In this document: in pieces, positions 1 through 8,138 of the stretch | How the letters are laid out: every line of letters begins with the position of its first letter | Numbering within the stretch: the first letter of the stretch is position 1 | Assembly (NCBI GenBank): GCA_015231755.1 | Contig: JADGAZ010000005.1 | Location: forward strand, 141,322-205,321 | Direction: 5' to 3' | Length of the DNA: 64,000 nt | Source: Magnetococcales bacterium | GTDB lineage: Bacteria; Pseudomonadota; Magnetococcia; Magnetococcales; Magnetaquicoccaceae | The notes under the pieces: model-generated | Databases searched by the model: none | What the model saw: only the letters and a program-made list of their open reading frames with translations | Told to the model about the DNA's origin: nothing | Program-made: the position numbers and the translations under genes

Positions 1-69
1 GCTCTGGTCGCCCGGGTGGAGGCGACCATTGAGGCCATGACCGCCGAGCTGGAAACCTCATCCGTCTGA
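1..69 (+). CDS. C-terminal end of an unidentified protein (partial)
   Basis: An open frame runs from the window edge to a TGA at 67-69 and gives the 22-residue tail ALVARVEATIEAMTAELETS plus SV. The tail is Ala/Glu-rich and looks helical. Too little is present to name a family. It is followed by about 120 bases without a gene and then by the next gene on the same strand. Confidence 0.5.
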   Translation, partial: ALVARVEATIEAMTAELETSSV

Positions 70-82
70 GAAGGTTTTTTGA

Positions 83-110
83 TTTACTCCCACGGCGTTG
101 CTGCTACAAT
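83..110 (+). promoter_or_regulatory. Possible sigma70 promoter for the 173-aa hypothetical gene
   Basis: A TTTACT (83-88) and a TACAAT (105-110) are separated by 16 bases, just downstream of the preceding stop codon and before the gene at 192. The -10 matches the consensus at 5 of 6 positions and the -35 at 4 of 6. This is pattern matching only. Confidence 0.35.
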
Positions 111-191
111 GGGGGCCATGGCTGTACGGGACAGGGTGTCGGGTGCGCACGGATGGCCGTGTTCAATCTACTCGTGACAGGGGATCGGATC

Positions 192-713
192 ATGGATGGC
201 GCTGGCAAGAAGCTACAGGAGAAGGATGTTTTTGAAAATACGGTGGCAGTGGTCCGGGAGCTGTATGGCAAGGAGACCTTCTGTAATCGTATCAAGGCCG
301 AACAGATCGTCATCGATATCGACGTGGAACAAGGCTGCACCAAGAGCGTGATGCTGGAGTATGGCAAATTCGTCGTCTCCAGGGACTCCAAGGATGTGAA
401 TGGGAATTACGTCAAACACGACATCCTCAAGGATCCCCAATCGTTTGAACAGTTCGTGTTCGTGGAGAAATTCTACGAGTACATGGACTGCAAAATCAAT
501 GACCTGACCGAATACGAAATCTCTCTCCGCGAATACGAAAGCCTGCTCAAGTTCTCTCAGATCACCGCCAATCTCAACTACAAAATGTTTCCGGCCTTGA
601 TGGAGTTCTTCAAGAAGGATTGCCTGAACACCTTCCGCTCGGTCCTGAACAAAGAACAGGCCAAAATCCTGAACATGCGCCTGGGGGAACTGTTGATGGA
701 GTATCAGCCCTGA
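192..713 (+). CDS. Hypothetical protein, 173 aa
   Basis: I do not recognise the family. The product is soluble, with no signal peptide or membrane segment, and has mixed alpha/beta character with many acidic and aromatic residues in the second half. The start at 192 (MDGAGKK) is preferred because AGGGGA lies 7 bases upstream. An in-frame ATG at 153 would add 13 residues (MAVFNLL...) but has a weaker ribosome-binding site. Codon use and GC content match the surrounding chromosome, so this looks like a resident gene. About 220 bases without a gene follow. Confidence 0.75.
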   Translation: MDGAGKKLQEKDVFENTVAVVRELYGKETFCNRIKAEQIVIDIDVEQGCTKSVMLEYGKFVVSRDSKDVNGNYVKHDILKDPQSFEQFVFVEKFYEYMDCKINDLTEYEISLREYESLLKFSQITANLNYKMFPALMEFFKKDCLNTFRSVLNKEQAKILNMRLGELLMEYQP

Positions 714-935
714 TCGGGCTGGCCAGTGTCGGACCGGGTGGATCCCAGGGGTGGACCACTCGGCAGCGCAGGGGAGATCGTGAACCGGTTGTCCCGGCTG
801 GCCCGCCTTTTGCTTTTATCAGAAACTTAATGACAATCCGGTGACTCGCCACCCCTGACGCAACACTTTCACGCCGTCAGATCCATGGTTTCATTTCCCC
901 CAGGATTCAACGTCCATCCTTGAGTAGCCTTCACA
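714..935. other. Intergenic region, nothing recognised
   Basis: There is no credible ORF, tRNA or T-tailed hairpin here. It separates the 173-aa hypothetical gene from the rubredoxin-type gene and must hold the promoter of the latter, but I see no convincing -35/-10 pair. Confidence 0.4.
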
Positions 936-1367
936 ATGACGACGACGCTCCTTGAAACCCTCATCGCCCGCGCCATCGATCTGGGATTGAAATCCTCGCT
1001 GGCTTCACCACAGGCCGCCGCCCTGCTGGCCAGCAAGAATCAAACCCCAGGGGCCGAGGCCATCATCCGGGATTCAAACCAGTTGACCGCCGACTACAAA
1101 GCCTGCCTCAAGGAGATCGAGGTGGCGGTTCCCCAACAATACGGGTCGTTGCGCAACCAGATCGTGGATCAGGTGCGCAAGGCGATGAAAAAACAACCGG
1201 GTATGCGCAAATGGCGCTGCAAGGTGTGCAATTTCATCTACGACGAGCGCATCGGCCTGCCCCGACGCAACATCCGTCCCTCCACCAGCTTCCAGGATCT
1301 GCCGGAAGACTGGGAGTGTCCGGAGTGTGATGTGGGCAAGGGACAGTTCGTGCTCGATCAGGTGTGA
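936..1367 (+). CDS. Rubredoxin-like protein with N-terminal extension, 143 aa
   Basis: Residues about 90-143 form a rubredoxin fold that binds one iron through four cysteines. The CKVC pair and the CPEC pair are both present, with the usual YDE, PSTSF, LPEDW and aromatic positions around them. Rubredoxins carry single electrons to oxygen- or peroxide-detoxifying enzymes or hydroxylases. Classical rubredoxins are about 55 residues. The first 85 residues here are Ala-rich and helical (LLETLIARAIDLG, then a basic stretch), resembling no domain I can name. The gene converges on rlmB and overlaps its end by 10 bases. The redox partner is unknown. Confidence 0.85.
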   Translation: MTTTLLETLIARAIDLGLKSSLASPQAAALLASKNQTPGAEAIIRDSNQLTADYKACLKEIEVAVPQQYGSLRNQIVDQVRKAMKKQPGMRKWRCKVCNFIYDERIGLPRRNIRPSTSFQDLPEDWECPECDVGKGQFVLDQV

Positions 1368-2167
1368 CTTTTCCCCTGCGGGTTCGTGGGGACTGTCCGG
1401 CGCTTCACTTCGGCGGTCTCCGCGGCCCGGCGACGACGCAGTTCGTACAAGGCGATGGCCGCTGCCGTGGCCACGTTGAATGAACCCACCGCGCCGGTCA
1501 TGGGAATGGCCAGCACGGCATCACATCGTTCCCGGGTCAGACGGCGCAATCCCCGTCCTTCGCCCCCCAGCACCAAGGCGATGGGGCCGCGCCAGTCCTC
1601 CTGACCGCCATCCAGACGGTGGGGGGCGTCTCCGTCCAGACCCACCACCCGCACATCCCGATCCTGGAGTTCCTGGATCCCCCGGGCCAGATTGGTCACC
1701 CGGATCGTGTCCACCCGCGCTGCCGCTCCGGCGGAAGCCTTCACCGCCACCGACGACAAGGGCGCGGAACGATCCTTGGGCAGAATGACCGCCTTGACCC
1801 CGAAAGCCTCCGCCGAACGCAAAATGGCCCCCAGATTGCGTGGATCCTCCACCCCGTCCAGCAGCAGCAACACCGGATCGTCTTGCTCCTCCAGCCGATC
1901 CAGCAGCGTCTCCCAGGTGGGTTGAACCCGCACCGCTACCCGCAACGCCACCCCCTGATGGACCCCGCCATCGGTGAACCGGTCGAGAATGACCCGTTCC
2001 ACAAATTTGGGCCGTACCCCCCGTTCCCCCGCCAGCCGTTCCACCTCCCGGGACCGTCCGCTGCGCACTCCCTGAAGCATGAGCAGGCTTTCCACCGGTC
2101 GGGTGTCGTCGTTCAGCACCGCCAGCACCGGGTTGAAGCCAAACACTACTTCCGCTTCGCCGCTCAT
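1358..2167 (-). CDS. rlmB: 23S rRNA (guanosine-2'-O)-methyltransferase, RlmB/TrmH (SpoU) family, 269 aa
   Basis: This SAM-dependent SPOUT methyltransferase probably methylates G2251 of 23S rRNA. An N-terminal substrate-binding domain (residues about 5-85; starts VVFGFNPVLAVL, contains GGVHQGVAL) is followed by the knotted catalytic domain. SpoU motif 1 is LDGVEDPRNLGAILRSAEAF, motif 2 is LVLGGEGRGL and motif 3 is SFNVATAAAIALYE. The length is normal for RlmB. Its ATG overlaps the cysS stop (ATGA), so it is translationally coupled to cysS. The last 20 residues are basic and variable. The exact target base is inferred from family membership. Confidence 0.93.
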   Translation of the reverse strand: MSGEAEVVFGFNPVLAVLNDDTRPVESLLMLQGVRSGRSREVERLAGERGVRPKFVERVILDRFTDGGVHQGVALRVAVRVQPTWETLLDRLEEQDDPVLLLLDGVEDPRNLGAILRSAEAFGVKAVILPKDRSAPLSSVAVKASAGAAARVDTIRVTNLARGIQELQDRDVRVVGLDGDAPHRLDGGQEDWRGPIALVLGGEGRGLRRLTRERCDAVLAIPMTGAVGSFNVATAAAIALYELRRRRAAETAEVKRRTVPTNPQGKSHT

Positions 2168-3621
2168 GCTTCCCGCCTCCAGATCGTTTGATCACGGGAG
2201 TCTTCCAGCACGATTCCGGCCTGGGTCAACTCCTTGCGGATGCGGTCCGCGGTCTGGAAATCCCGGTTGCGTCGCGCCTCGTTGCGTTGGGCGATCAACG
2301 CCTCCACCTCGGCGTCGCTCCATCCCCCCTCGGGATTGAAACGGAAGTGGACCTCCGGCACCTCCCCGCACAGTCCGAGTATGCCCCCCAGTCCCCGCAG
2401 CAGGGCCACATGACGGATCAATTCCTGCCGTTGGGTCGGAGAGTCGCCTTCACTGACCAGACGGTTGATCCCCTTCGCCAGCTCAAACAGCACCGCGATG
2501 GCCCGAGGGGTGTTGAGGTCGTCGTCCATGGCTTCGCGGAAACGGACCCCGTGGCCTTCGGGGTATTCCTGGCTTTCTTGTTCCCATACCACGGGTTGGG
2601 CCTCGGGAAGGGCGCCCAGAATCCCTTCGGCGGCGCGCAAGGCGCCGTAGAGCCGGTCCAGTCCGGCCCGGGCGCCGTCGAGCAGTTCCAGGGAGAAATC
2701 CAGGGGTGCCCGATAGTGGCTGTTGAGCAGAAACAGGCGGATGGTCTCCCCGCGCCAGGCGGTGAGCAGATCGCGGATGGTGCGGAAATTGTCGAGACTT
2801 TTCGACATTTTTTCCCGTTTGCCCGCGTCGTCCACCACATTGACAAAGCCGTTGTGCAGCCAGCAGGTGACCCAGGGCTTGCCGGTGGCTCCCTGGGTCT
2901 GGGCGATTTCGTTTTCGTGGTGGGGAAAGATCAGATCCCGTCCTCCGCCGTGCAGATCGAAGGACTCTCCCAGATATTTCACCCCCATGGCCGAACATTC
3001 GATATGCCAGCCGGGCCGTCCCGCTCCCCAGGGGGAGGGCCATTGGGGCTCGTCGGGCTTGGCCCCTTTCCACAGGACAAAATCCAAAGGATTGCGTTTG
3101 CGGCTGTCCACATCCACCCGGGCGCCGGATTCCAACTCCTCCAGGTGTTTGCCGGAAAGCAGTCCATAGGCGGGAAAACGGTCCACCGCGTAAAAGACAT
3201 CGCCACCGCTTTCATAAGCCAGTCCCTTGTCGATCAGGGTCTGGATCATGGCGCGCATTTCCGGCAGATGTTCCGTGGCCTTGGGTTGGATGTCGGCGGG
3301 AATCACTCCCAGCGCCGCCATGTCGGTGTGAAAGGCGTCGATGAAACGGCCCGACAACGCCTCGATGGAGATCCCCTCTTGGATCGCCCGACGGATGATC
3401 TTGTCGTCGATGTCGGTGAAATTGCACACATGGGTCACCTTCAGTCCGCTGGCGCGCAGATGACGCACCAAAACGTCGAAGGAGACCATCACCCGGGCAT
3501 GCCCGATGTGGCAAAAATCATAGGCGGTGATGCCGCAGACATAGATCCCGACCTGGCCGGGAACACGGGGCACGAAGGGCTGTTTTTGGCGGCCCAGGGA
3601 GTTGTAGAGAGAGAGAGTCAT
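2164..3621 (-). CDS. cysS: Cysteinyl-tRNA synthetase, 485 aa
   Basis: A class I aminoacyl-tRNA synthetase that charges tRNA-Cys. The start at 3621 gives MTLSLYNSLGRQ, the standard CysS N-terminus; an upstream in-frame ATG at 3657 adds 12 unrelated residues. The zinc-ligand cysteine and HIGH motif are in YVCGITAYDFCHIGHARV, NFTDIDDKII follows, ECSAMGVKYLG and HGGGRDLIFPHHENEIAQ supply the remaining zinc site, and KREKMSKSLDNF is the KMSKS loop. The C-terminal anticodon-binding DALR region is complete. It overlaps rlmB by 4 bases and diverges from the aminotransferase gene across about 90 bases. Confidence 0.97.
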   Translation of the reverse strand: MTLSLYNSLGRQKQPFVPRVPGQVGIYVCGITAYDFCHIGHARVMVSFDVLVRHLRASGLKVTHVCNFTDIDDKIIRRAIQEGISIEALSGRFIDAFHTDMAALGVIPADIQPKATEHLPEMRAMIQTLIDKGLAYESGGDVFYAVDRFPAYGLLSGKHLEELESGARVDVDSRKRNPLDFVLWKGAKPDEPQWPSPWGAGRPGWHIECSAMGVKYLGESFDLHGGGRDLIFPHHENEIAQTQGATGKPWVTCWLHNGFVNVVDDAGKREKMSKSLDNFRTIRDLLTAWRGETIRLFLLNSHYRAPLDFSLELLDGARAGLDRLYGALRAAEGILGALPEAQPVVWEQESQEYPEGHGVRFREAMDDDLNTPRAIAVLFELAKGINRLVSEGDSPTQRQELIRHVALLRGLGGILGLCGEVPEVHFRFNPEGGWSDAEVEALIAQRNEARRNRDFQTADRIRKELTQAGIVLEDSRDQTIWRREA

Positions 3622-3635
3622 GACGCACTGCCTTG

Positions 3636-3665
3636 TTGACGTTGCCAAAAGATCCATGATACCAT
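3636..3665 (+). promoter_or_regulatory. Possible promoter of the aminotransferase gene
   Basis: TTGACG (3636-3641) and TACCAT (3660-3665) are 18 bases apart, inside the cysS/aminotransferase divergent gap and about 50 bases before the start at 3713. The -35 matches 5 of 6 consensus bases and the -10 matches 4 of 6. Confidence 0.4.
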
Positions 3666-3712
3666 TTTTCGGTTTGCTTCCTTACACCGTCAGCCCTACC
3701 GGGAAAAGATCC

Positions 3713-4918
3713 ATGTCTGTTTTATCGCAACGCATCCAGAACGTAAAGCCCTCGCCAACCCTGATGATCACAGCCAAGGCCAAGGCCCTCCAGGCCCAAG
3801 GCAAGGATGTGATCGGACTTGGCTCCGGAGAGCCCGATTTCGACACCCCGGAACACATCAAAAAGGCGGCCATCCGCGCCCTGCGGGAAGGATTCACCAA
3901 GTATACCGCCGTCGAAGGCATCGATGAACTGCAACGCGCCATCATTCATCGTTACGTCGAAGACCACAACATGGCCTTCACCCCGGATCAGGTGGTGGTG
4001 ACCGTGGGTGGCAAACAGGCCTTTTTCAACCTGATCCAGGCTACCATCAATCCCGGCGACGAGGTGATCATCCCCGCGCCTTATTGGGTCTCTTATCCGG
4101 ATATGGTGCTGCTGGCCGATGGCGTGCCCGTGGTCGTGGCCACCCAGGAGGCCAACGGCTTCAAGATGACCCCGGAAGAGTTGGAAGCCGCCATCACCGC
4201 CAAGACCCGTTTTCTGGTGATCAACTCCCCCTCCAATCCCACCGGTTCGGCCTACACCGCCGAAGAGTTGATCGCCCTGGGGGCGGTGCTGGAGCGTCAT
4301 CCCCACGTGTGGGTGATCAGCGACGACATCTATGAAAAGATCATCTACAAGCCATTCCGCTTCGCCACCTTGAGCGCCGTGGTTCCCGCCTTGCAGAATC
4401 GTACCGTGATCGTGAGCGGGGTTTCCAAAGCCTACTCCATGACCGGTTGGCGCATCGGTTATGCGGTCGGGCCCAAGGAGATCATCAAGGCCATGACCAA
4501 AATGCAGTCGCAAAGCACCTCCAACGCCACCTCCATCGCCCAGAAAGCGGCGGCGGTGGCCCTGGCCGGGTCGCAAAAGTGCATCAAACCCATGGTCAAG
4601 GCCTTCCGCGAGCGGCGGGATTTTGTGGTCGATGCCCTCAACGCCATGCCCGGCATCACCTGTCGTTCCCCGGAAGGGGCGTTTTACGTCTTCCCCAACG
4701 TGGCGGGCTTGATGAACACCACCGCCGCCAACGGCACCCGCATCACCGATACCCTGGAGTTCTCCGCCTATCTGCTGGAGGCCGTGGGCGTGGCCGTGGT
4801 TCCGGGTTCGGCCTTCGGCCTGGATCCTTATTTCCGCATCTCCTTCGCCACGTCGATGCAGGATCTGGAACAGGCCATGATCCGCATCCGCAAGGTGGCC
4901 GAAGAGTTGACGCGGTGA
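3713..4918 (+). CDS. aspC: Class I pyridoxal-phosphate aminotransferase (aspartate aminotransferase type), 401 aa
   Basis: It transfers an amino group between aspartate (or an aromatic amino acid) and 2-oxoglutarate using PLP. The subgroup I-gamma features are visible: GSGEPDFDTPEHI near the N-terminus, YTAVEGIDELQ, the substrate/PLP region INSPSNPTGSAY, ISDDIYEKI, and the PLP lysine in SGVSKAYSMTGWRIGYAVG. The C-terminal arginine region is YFRISFATSM. The start at 3713 follows GGGAAAAG and begins exactly where the family begins (MSVLSQRIQNVKPS). Whether it acts on aspartate alone, on aromatic amino acids or on prephenate cannot be read from sequence. A large hairpin follows the gene. Confidence 0.93.
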   Translation: MSVLSQRIQNVKPSPTLMITAKAKALQAQGKDVIGLGSGEPDFDTPEHIKKAAIRALREGFTKYTAVEGIDELQRAIIHRYVEDHNMAFTPDQVVVTVGGKQAFFNLIQATINPGDEVIIPAPYWVSYPDMVLLADGVPVVVATQEANGFKMTPEELEAAITAKTRFLVINSPSNPTGSAYTAEELIALGAVLERHPHVWVISDDIYEKIIYKPFRFATLSAVVPALQNRTVIVSGVSKAYSMTGWRIGYAVGPKEIIKAMTKMQSQSTSNATSIAQKAAAVALAGSQKCIKPMVKAFRERRDFVVDALNAMPGITCRSPEGAFYVFPNVAGLMNTTAANGTRITDTLEFSAYLLEAVGVAVVPGSAFGLDPYFRISFATSMQDLEQAMIRIRKVAEELTR

Positions 4919-4936
4919 TGGGATTGGTGTGAGCCT

Positions 4937-4973
4937 TCCGTGCCGGATGGAAAGTTCTTTCATCCGGCACGGA
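4937..4973. terminator. Long inverted repeat after the aminotransferase gene
   Basis: TCCGTGCCGGATGGAAAG is followed after two bases by its near-perfect reverse complement CTTTCATCCGGCACGGA, with one bulged G. The 17-bp stem has a very short loop. There is no run of T after it on either strand, so it is an unusual terminator or an mRNA-stabilising or boundary hairpin. It marks the exact edge between GC-rich chromosome and the AT-rich island. Confidence 0.6.
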
Positions 4974-4977
4974 TTGG

Positions 4978-5793
4978 TTACAATGATTTTCTTAGGGAGG
5001 CAGACGTATCTTCTAGGCCCGATTGTGAAGCACGGATTGATGAATTTGATTCTGGGAGTTTGAATTCAAAAGAATCAACAAAAGTCCCCTTTAATTGTCT
5101 TCCGTTGGAAATGCAAGGGGGATATTGGGTCGATTGTTTGTAGAAATTTCTTGTGTTTGTGATGCGATAGGGTCTGTGACACTCTTGATGGTAAATGCGT
5201 TTATCGTGCCCATCTAAAATCTTGTTATCCATGTTGATGGAAAGAAAATGATTCCTTGTTGCAATGTTTTCTGTGCTGGTCATTTTTACCCCTTTCTGGT
5301 GTTCTACGTAATTGGTTAAATCTTTAGATCCTGAAGGGGCAGTAGTGGCAATAGGCGAGAAATATATTCTACCTACTTTAAACTTTTTGAAATATTTGTT
5401 TCTGATTGTTTTGTTCTCAGAAGGGTTGCATAGTATTTTATTGTCAGGGCAATCTTTGCGAATGCAAGGGTTCCCATGGCAGCAAGAGCATGACATATTG
5501 TTCTCAACAACGAGAACAATAAAATCTCTTACCTTTTTTTCTAATATAATTAGAAATATATTTTCTGTCTCAATAATACAGAGTATTCTTTTGGAATTAT
5601 AGTAGTTTGCTTCTTTGATTTTTTTAAGAACTGTTTCTGTGCCTGATTTGAAAGATGATTTCATATCTTTTCCGTTTTCTAAGGATCTGAATTGCATTGT
5701 TGCGTTGACTGGGTCAAGATTTAACAGATCCGATGGCGACTTGCCATCGGATCTTGCGTTTTGAATCTTAGCTTTCTCCCGTTTTTTGATCAA
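4978..5793 (-). CDS. Unknown protein of the AT-rich island, Cys-containing, up to 271 aa
   Basis: I do not recognise the family. Base composition is far more AT-rich than that of the neighbours. The frame opens with a TTG that overlaps the stop of the upstream island gene (TTGA), so coupled translation is possible. Internal ATGs at residues 33 and 44 are alternatives; the latter has GGAAAAG a few bases upstream. There is a hydrophobic strand-rich stretch at residues about 69-97 (ILCIIETENIFLIILEKKVRDF), then a Cys/His cluster (MSCSCCHGNPCIRKDCPDNK, residues about 99-118). Six cysteines within about 25 residues suggest a metal- or disulfide-binding knob. The C-terminal third is polar. No signal peptide is visible. 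Confidence 0.6.
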   Translation of the reverse strand: MIKKREKAKIQNARSDGKSPSDLLNLDPVNATMQFRSLENGKDMKSSFKSGTETVLKKIKEANYYNSKRILCIIETENIFLIILEKKVRDFIVLVVENNMSCSCCHGNPCIRKDCPDNKILCNPSENKTIRNKYFKKFKVGRIYFSPIATTAPSGSKDLTNYVEHQKGVKMTSTENIATRNHFLSINMDNKILDGHDKRIYHQECHRPYRITNTRNFYKQSTQYPPCISNGRQLKGTFVDSFEFKLPESNSSIRASQSGLEDTSASLRKSL

Positions 5794-7061
5794 ATATATT
5801 TTTCGTGTTGGGATGTGACTCCAATGCTTCCAAGGAGTTCTGGGAAAATTTTGATATCCTTATATTTGTAGAGGTGTTTTTTTCTTTGGGCGTGTGTTTT
5901 TTTTGTTTTCTTGCTGTCTGGAACGATGCTAAAATATTCCATAGTTTTTCTGGCAGGAATAAGGCTACCTATTGTAAACGCCAATGTCTTATAGGGTTTT
6001 TTGCTGTTTGTGGTGCTGAGAGAGTTGGGTGATATTGATATCTTAAGGTCTAGAGGAAGGTATCCTTGTCGGAGTGTTGGGGTAATATTTTGAAAATCTT
6101 TCATGATCTGATCTGCTATACCAAGATTTTTTGAAGCCTCTTGATTGGTTCGTTTCGCGCGTAGATGATTTTTTGAGTATTCTTTTATCATTTTTTTTAT
6201 AAAGGCTTTTCCCTCGGATTGTGATGTGGGAAGCTCCTGGTCTTTTAAAATTCCCTTCCAGGCGTCACTCTTCTTCATCAATTCAAAGATTATATGCATG
6301 TGCTCTAGTCCGTATGGTTGATTCATCAGTTCCGTGATGGGTGCTGAAGAGTATTCCTTTTGGAAGCCAGGGAATTGGGTTTCAGGAGAACAGCAGAACG
6401 TGTGAACTTTGATTGTATGGACTGACTCGAACTCGTATGTTTTGTCTTCAATGTTGCGAGTCTTGAAACATGACTGGATTGCTTCTTTAACATTTTTTTC
6501 AATTGATTTGCAAATTGTTCCAAGTGTGTTTGAACAACTAGCAACAATTGCTGATATATTCTTTCTTGTATTAGAAATTCTTTCTGTTGTTGATTGTGGC
6601 CACAAAGGAATTTCGGTCCATATTCTTATTTTGTTATATTCGTATTCGTTGCCAAAGTACCATTGTAATCCAAAATACACCTCCATATCTGGGAAAATGT
6701 CGACTAATTTAACATTATAGCATAACTTTTTTAAAGTGGTCCATCCAGTATTTTTTGCTATTTTTTCTTCCCCGATTTCATTAAAAAGACTACCTGTTTC
6801 CTCGAACGGATAGGTTTTGCACTTGGCGACACTTAATGCTTGGCTGATGCAGTTGTTGAAAACTTCTGTATTGACGGTCTTGATGATCGTATTAGATAAT
6901 TGAATCAGAGCTGGATCGGTTTCGTAATTCCAGTTTTCTTTTTCGGGACTGGGGGGTATAAGATTTTCTCTCAGTTTCTGCAGAGTGTCTCTATTGAAAG
7001 GGCTGTATAAAGATGTTTCGCAAGAAGAGAAACCTATATATTGCGGAGCTTTCATGTCCAT
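5790..7061 (-). CDS. Unknown protein of the AT-rich island, 423 aa
   Basis: I do not recognise the family. The start at 7061 (MDMKAPQYIGFSS) follows AAAGGA 8 bases upstream. The open frame extends to 7361, but that upstream part is GC-rich, runs antisense to a transposase remnant and is probably not translated. The protein is soluble-looking, rich in Lys, Asn, Ile and Ser, with scattered cysteines and a basic C-terminus (KKTKKTHAQRKKHLYKYK). A central region (about residues 255-275) contains LMNQPYGLEHMHIIFELMKK. It precedes and overlaps the 271-aa island gene, so the two form a bicistron. Low GC and orphan status point to horizontal transfer. Confidence 0.65.
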   Translation of the reverse strand: MDMKAPQYIGFSSCETSLYSPFNRDTLQKLRENLIPPSPEKENWNYETDPALIQLSNTIIKTVNTEVFNNCISQALSVAKCKTYPFEETGSLFNEIGEEKIAKNTGWTTLKKLCYNVKLVDIFPDMEVYFGLQWYFGNEYEYNKIRIWTEIPLWPQSTTERISNTRKNISAIVASCSNTLGTICKSIEKNVKEAIQSCFKTRNIEDKTYEFESVHTIKVHTFCCSPETQFPGFQKEYSSAPITELMNQPYGLEHMHIIFELMKKSDAWKGILKDQELPTSQSEGKAFIKKMIKEYSKNHLRAKRTNQEASKNLGIADQIMKDFQNITPTLRQGYLPLDLKISISPNSLSTTNSKKPYKTLAFTIGSLIPARKTMEYFSIVPDSKKTKKTHAQRKKHLYKYKDIKIFPELLGSIGVTSQHEKYI

Positions 7062-7106
7062 GTCGAAGTTCCTTTGGAAGGATGAGTTGAATAGAAAGAG
7101 GTATAA

Positions 7107-7385
7107 TTGAAGATTGGTGGGCGACTGTCCAGTCGGTCGAGAGGGTGGGCGGTTGCGGGGCATCCACGTGATATCGCCACGGCTTACAGTCGGGTGTGGG
7201 CAGAGAGCGAAGACGCCATCCGATCCGGGATTAAATCGACCAATGTGGAGTGCAAGACGGTTCACGGCCTGAGCAAAGTTTGGACACGAGGATTGGCTCG
7301 TATCACCTTTGCGGTAAAAATGAAGGCCATGGCCTACAATAATGTAAAACTGTTTATGCATTATAGTTGCGCCAATTGCCTATAA
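7107..7385 (+). pseudogene. Decayed transposase, C-terminal fragment
   Basis: The + strand frame ends with a block (VECKTVHGLSKVWTRGLAR, then KMKAMAYNNVKL) resembling the end of IS5/IS1182/DUF772-type transposases, where a conserved glutamate is followed by HGL, RGLAK and an AYN-K-like tail. Only about 80 residues remain; no N-terminal domain, DDE aspartates or upstream frame is present. It sits at the upstream edge of the island bicistron with structured noncoding DNA behind it. The family call is by eye. Confidence 0.5.
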
Positions 7386-7533
7386 AAATAAGGAGAAAAT
7401 GCTGAAGATTGCAGCATAAAGGGGAGGAGATCCCCGCATCTGGAGGCCTAAACTGGCCCTTTTGACCCCAAAACGCAACGCCAAGCCGAACAGTTCGGTC
7501 AACAGCGGCGTTTTATGAGGCAAGCGAGAAAAC
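7386..7533. mobile_element. Probable residual end of an insertion sequence (nested inverted repeats)
   Basis: Immediately after the transposase remnant stop there are small hairpins (ATGCTG/CAGCAT at 7399-7418 and GGGGA/TCCCC shortly after). A nested structure at 7470-7514 follows, with outer arms AAAACGC and GCGTTTT and inner arms CCGAAC and GTTCGG separated by a single A. This fits the terminal region of a decayed IS. No matching left end or target duplication was found by eye. Confidence 0.35.
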
Positions 7534-8138
7534 TTAGAGAGGAGGCGGGATGGAGATCCGGACCGGATAGGTGGGATAGCGAATCCGCCAGAGGTCGGGG
7601 ACCGACATGACTGGAGCGGTGCTTTGAAGTCCGGTGACCATGCGCTTTACGGCAGGGTGTCCAGACTTGAGCCAGAGTGTGTTTCTGATTGGTTGCATGG
7701 TTCCAGCCCCTCTTTCTGGAAAGCAGTCAACACCAACCATCTTGAAGCTTTTCATAAGATCTATATCGCCTGAATGATGCGGATTTCTTGTGATGATTTG
7801 ATTTTTTTGTTCTGTTTATAACGAGCAACTCAATGAAAATAAACAATTCTTGCTTCCTTTTGCGTTATTACAATATAACAAAAAAAACAAAAAAATAACA
7901 ATTATCCATTATTTCCAATTCTGTTAGTATAGCAGAGTCCTCTTCTGAATTGCAACCCTAAGTAACATCATTGTGTGATTTTTTTTCTGTAAAAATGTTC
8001 AAATAGAACAGGTTGATAGACTGGATGACGCAAGTTGCGTCAGATGTCGGCTGCTGTTTTGGGCGCGCGCAGGGGTGATCAGTGTGGGGGATGAGCCGGT
8101 GGAACTATATTATGAACGCACGCGAAACGCGCGCGCGA
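7534..8138. other. Noncoding AT-rich stretch between IS remnant and glycan operon
   Basis: About 7790-8030 is very AT-rich, with many A and T runs and no long ORF. A minus-strand frame at 7534-7755 (73 codons, starting MKSFKMVGVDCF) has no clear ribosome-binding site or known family and I do not call it. At 8100-8150 a GC-rich run with alternating CG steps returns to chromosomal composition, just beyond the stop of the nucleotidyltransferase gene. No terminator with a T tail was seen. Confidence 0.4.

Noticed and set aside
714..935. A possible tRNA or small RNA in the gap before the rubredoxin gene
   Set aside because: No cloverleaf, T-tailed hairpin or conserved motif could be found by eye.
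2188..3639. 483-codon open frame on the plus strand opposite cysS
   Set aside because: It is a shadow of cysS, whose motifs are complete on the minus strand; the plus-strand product is low-complexity Gly/Pro/His with no family features.
7534..7755. 73-codon minus-strand frame behind the IS remnant
   Set aside because: No clear start signal or family; probably chance in a decayed region, although it cannot be fully excluded.
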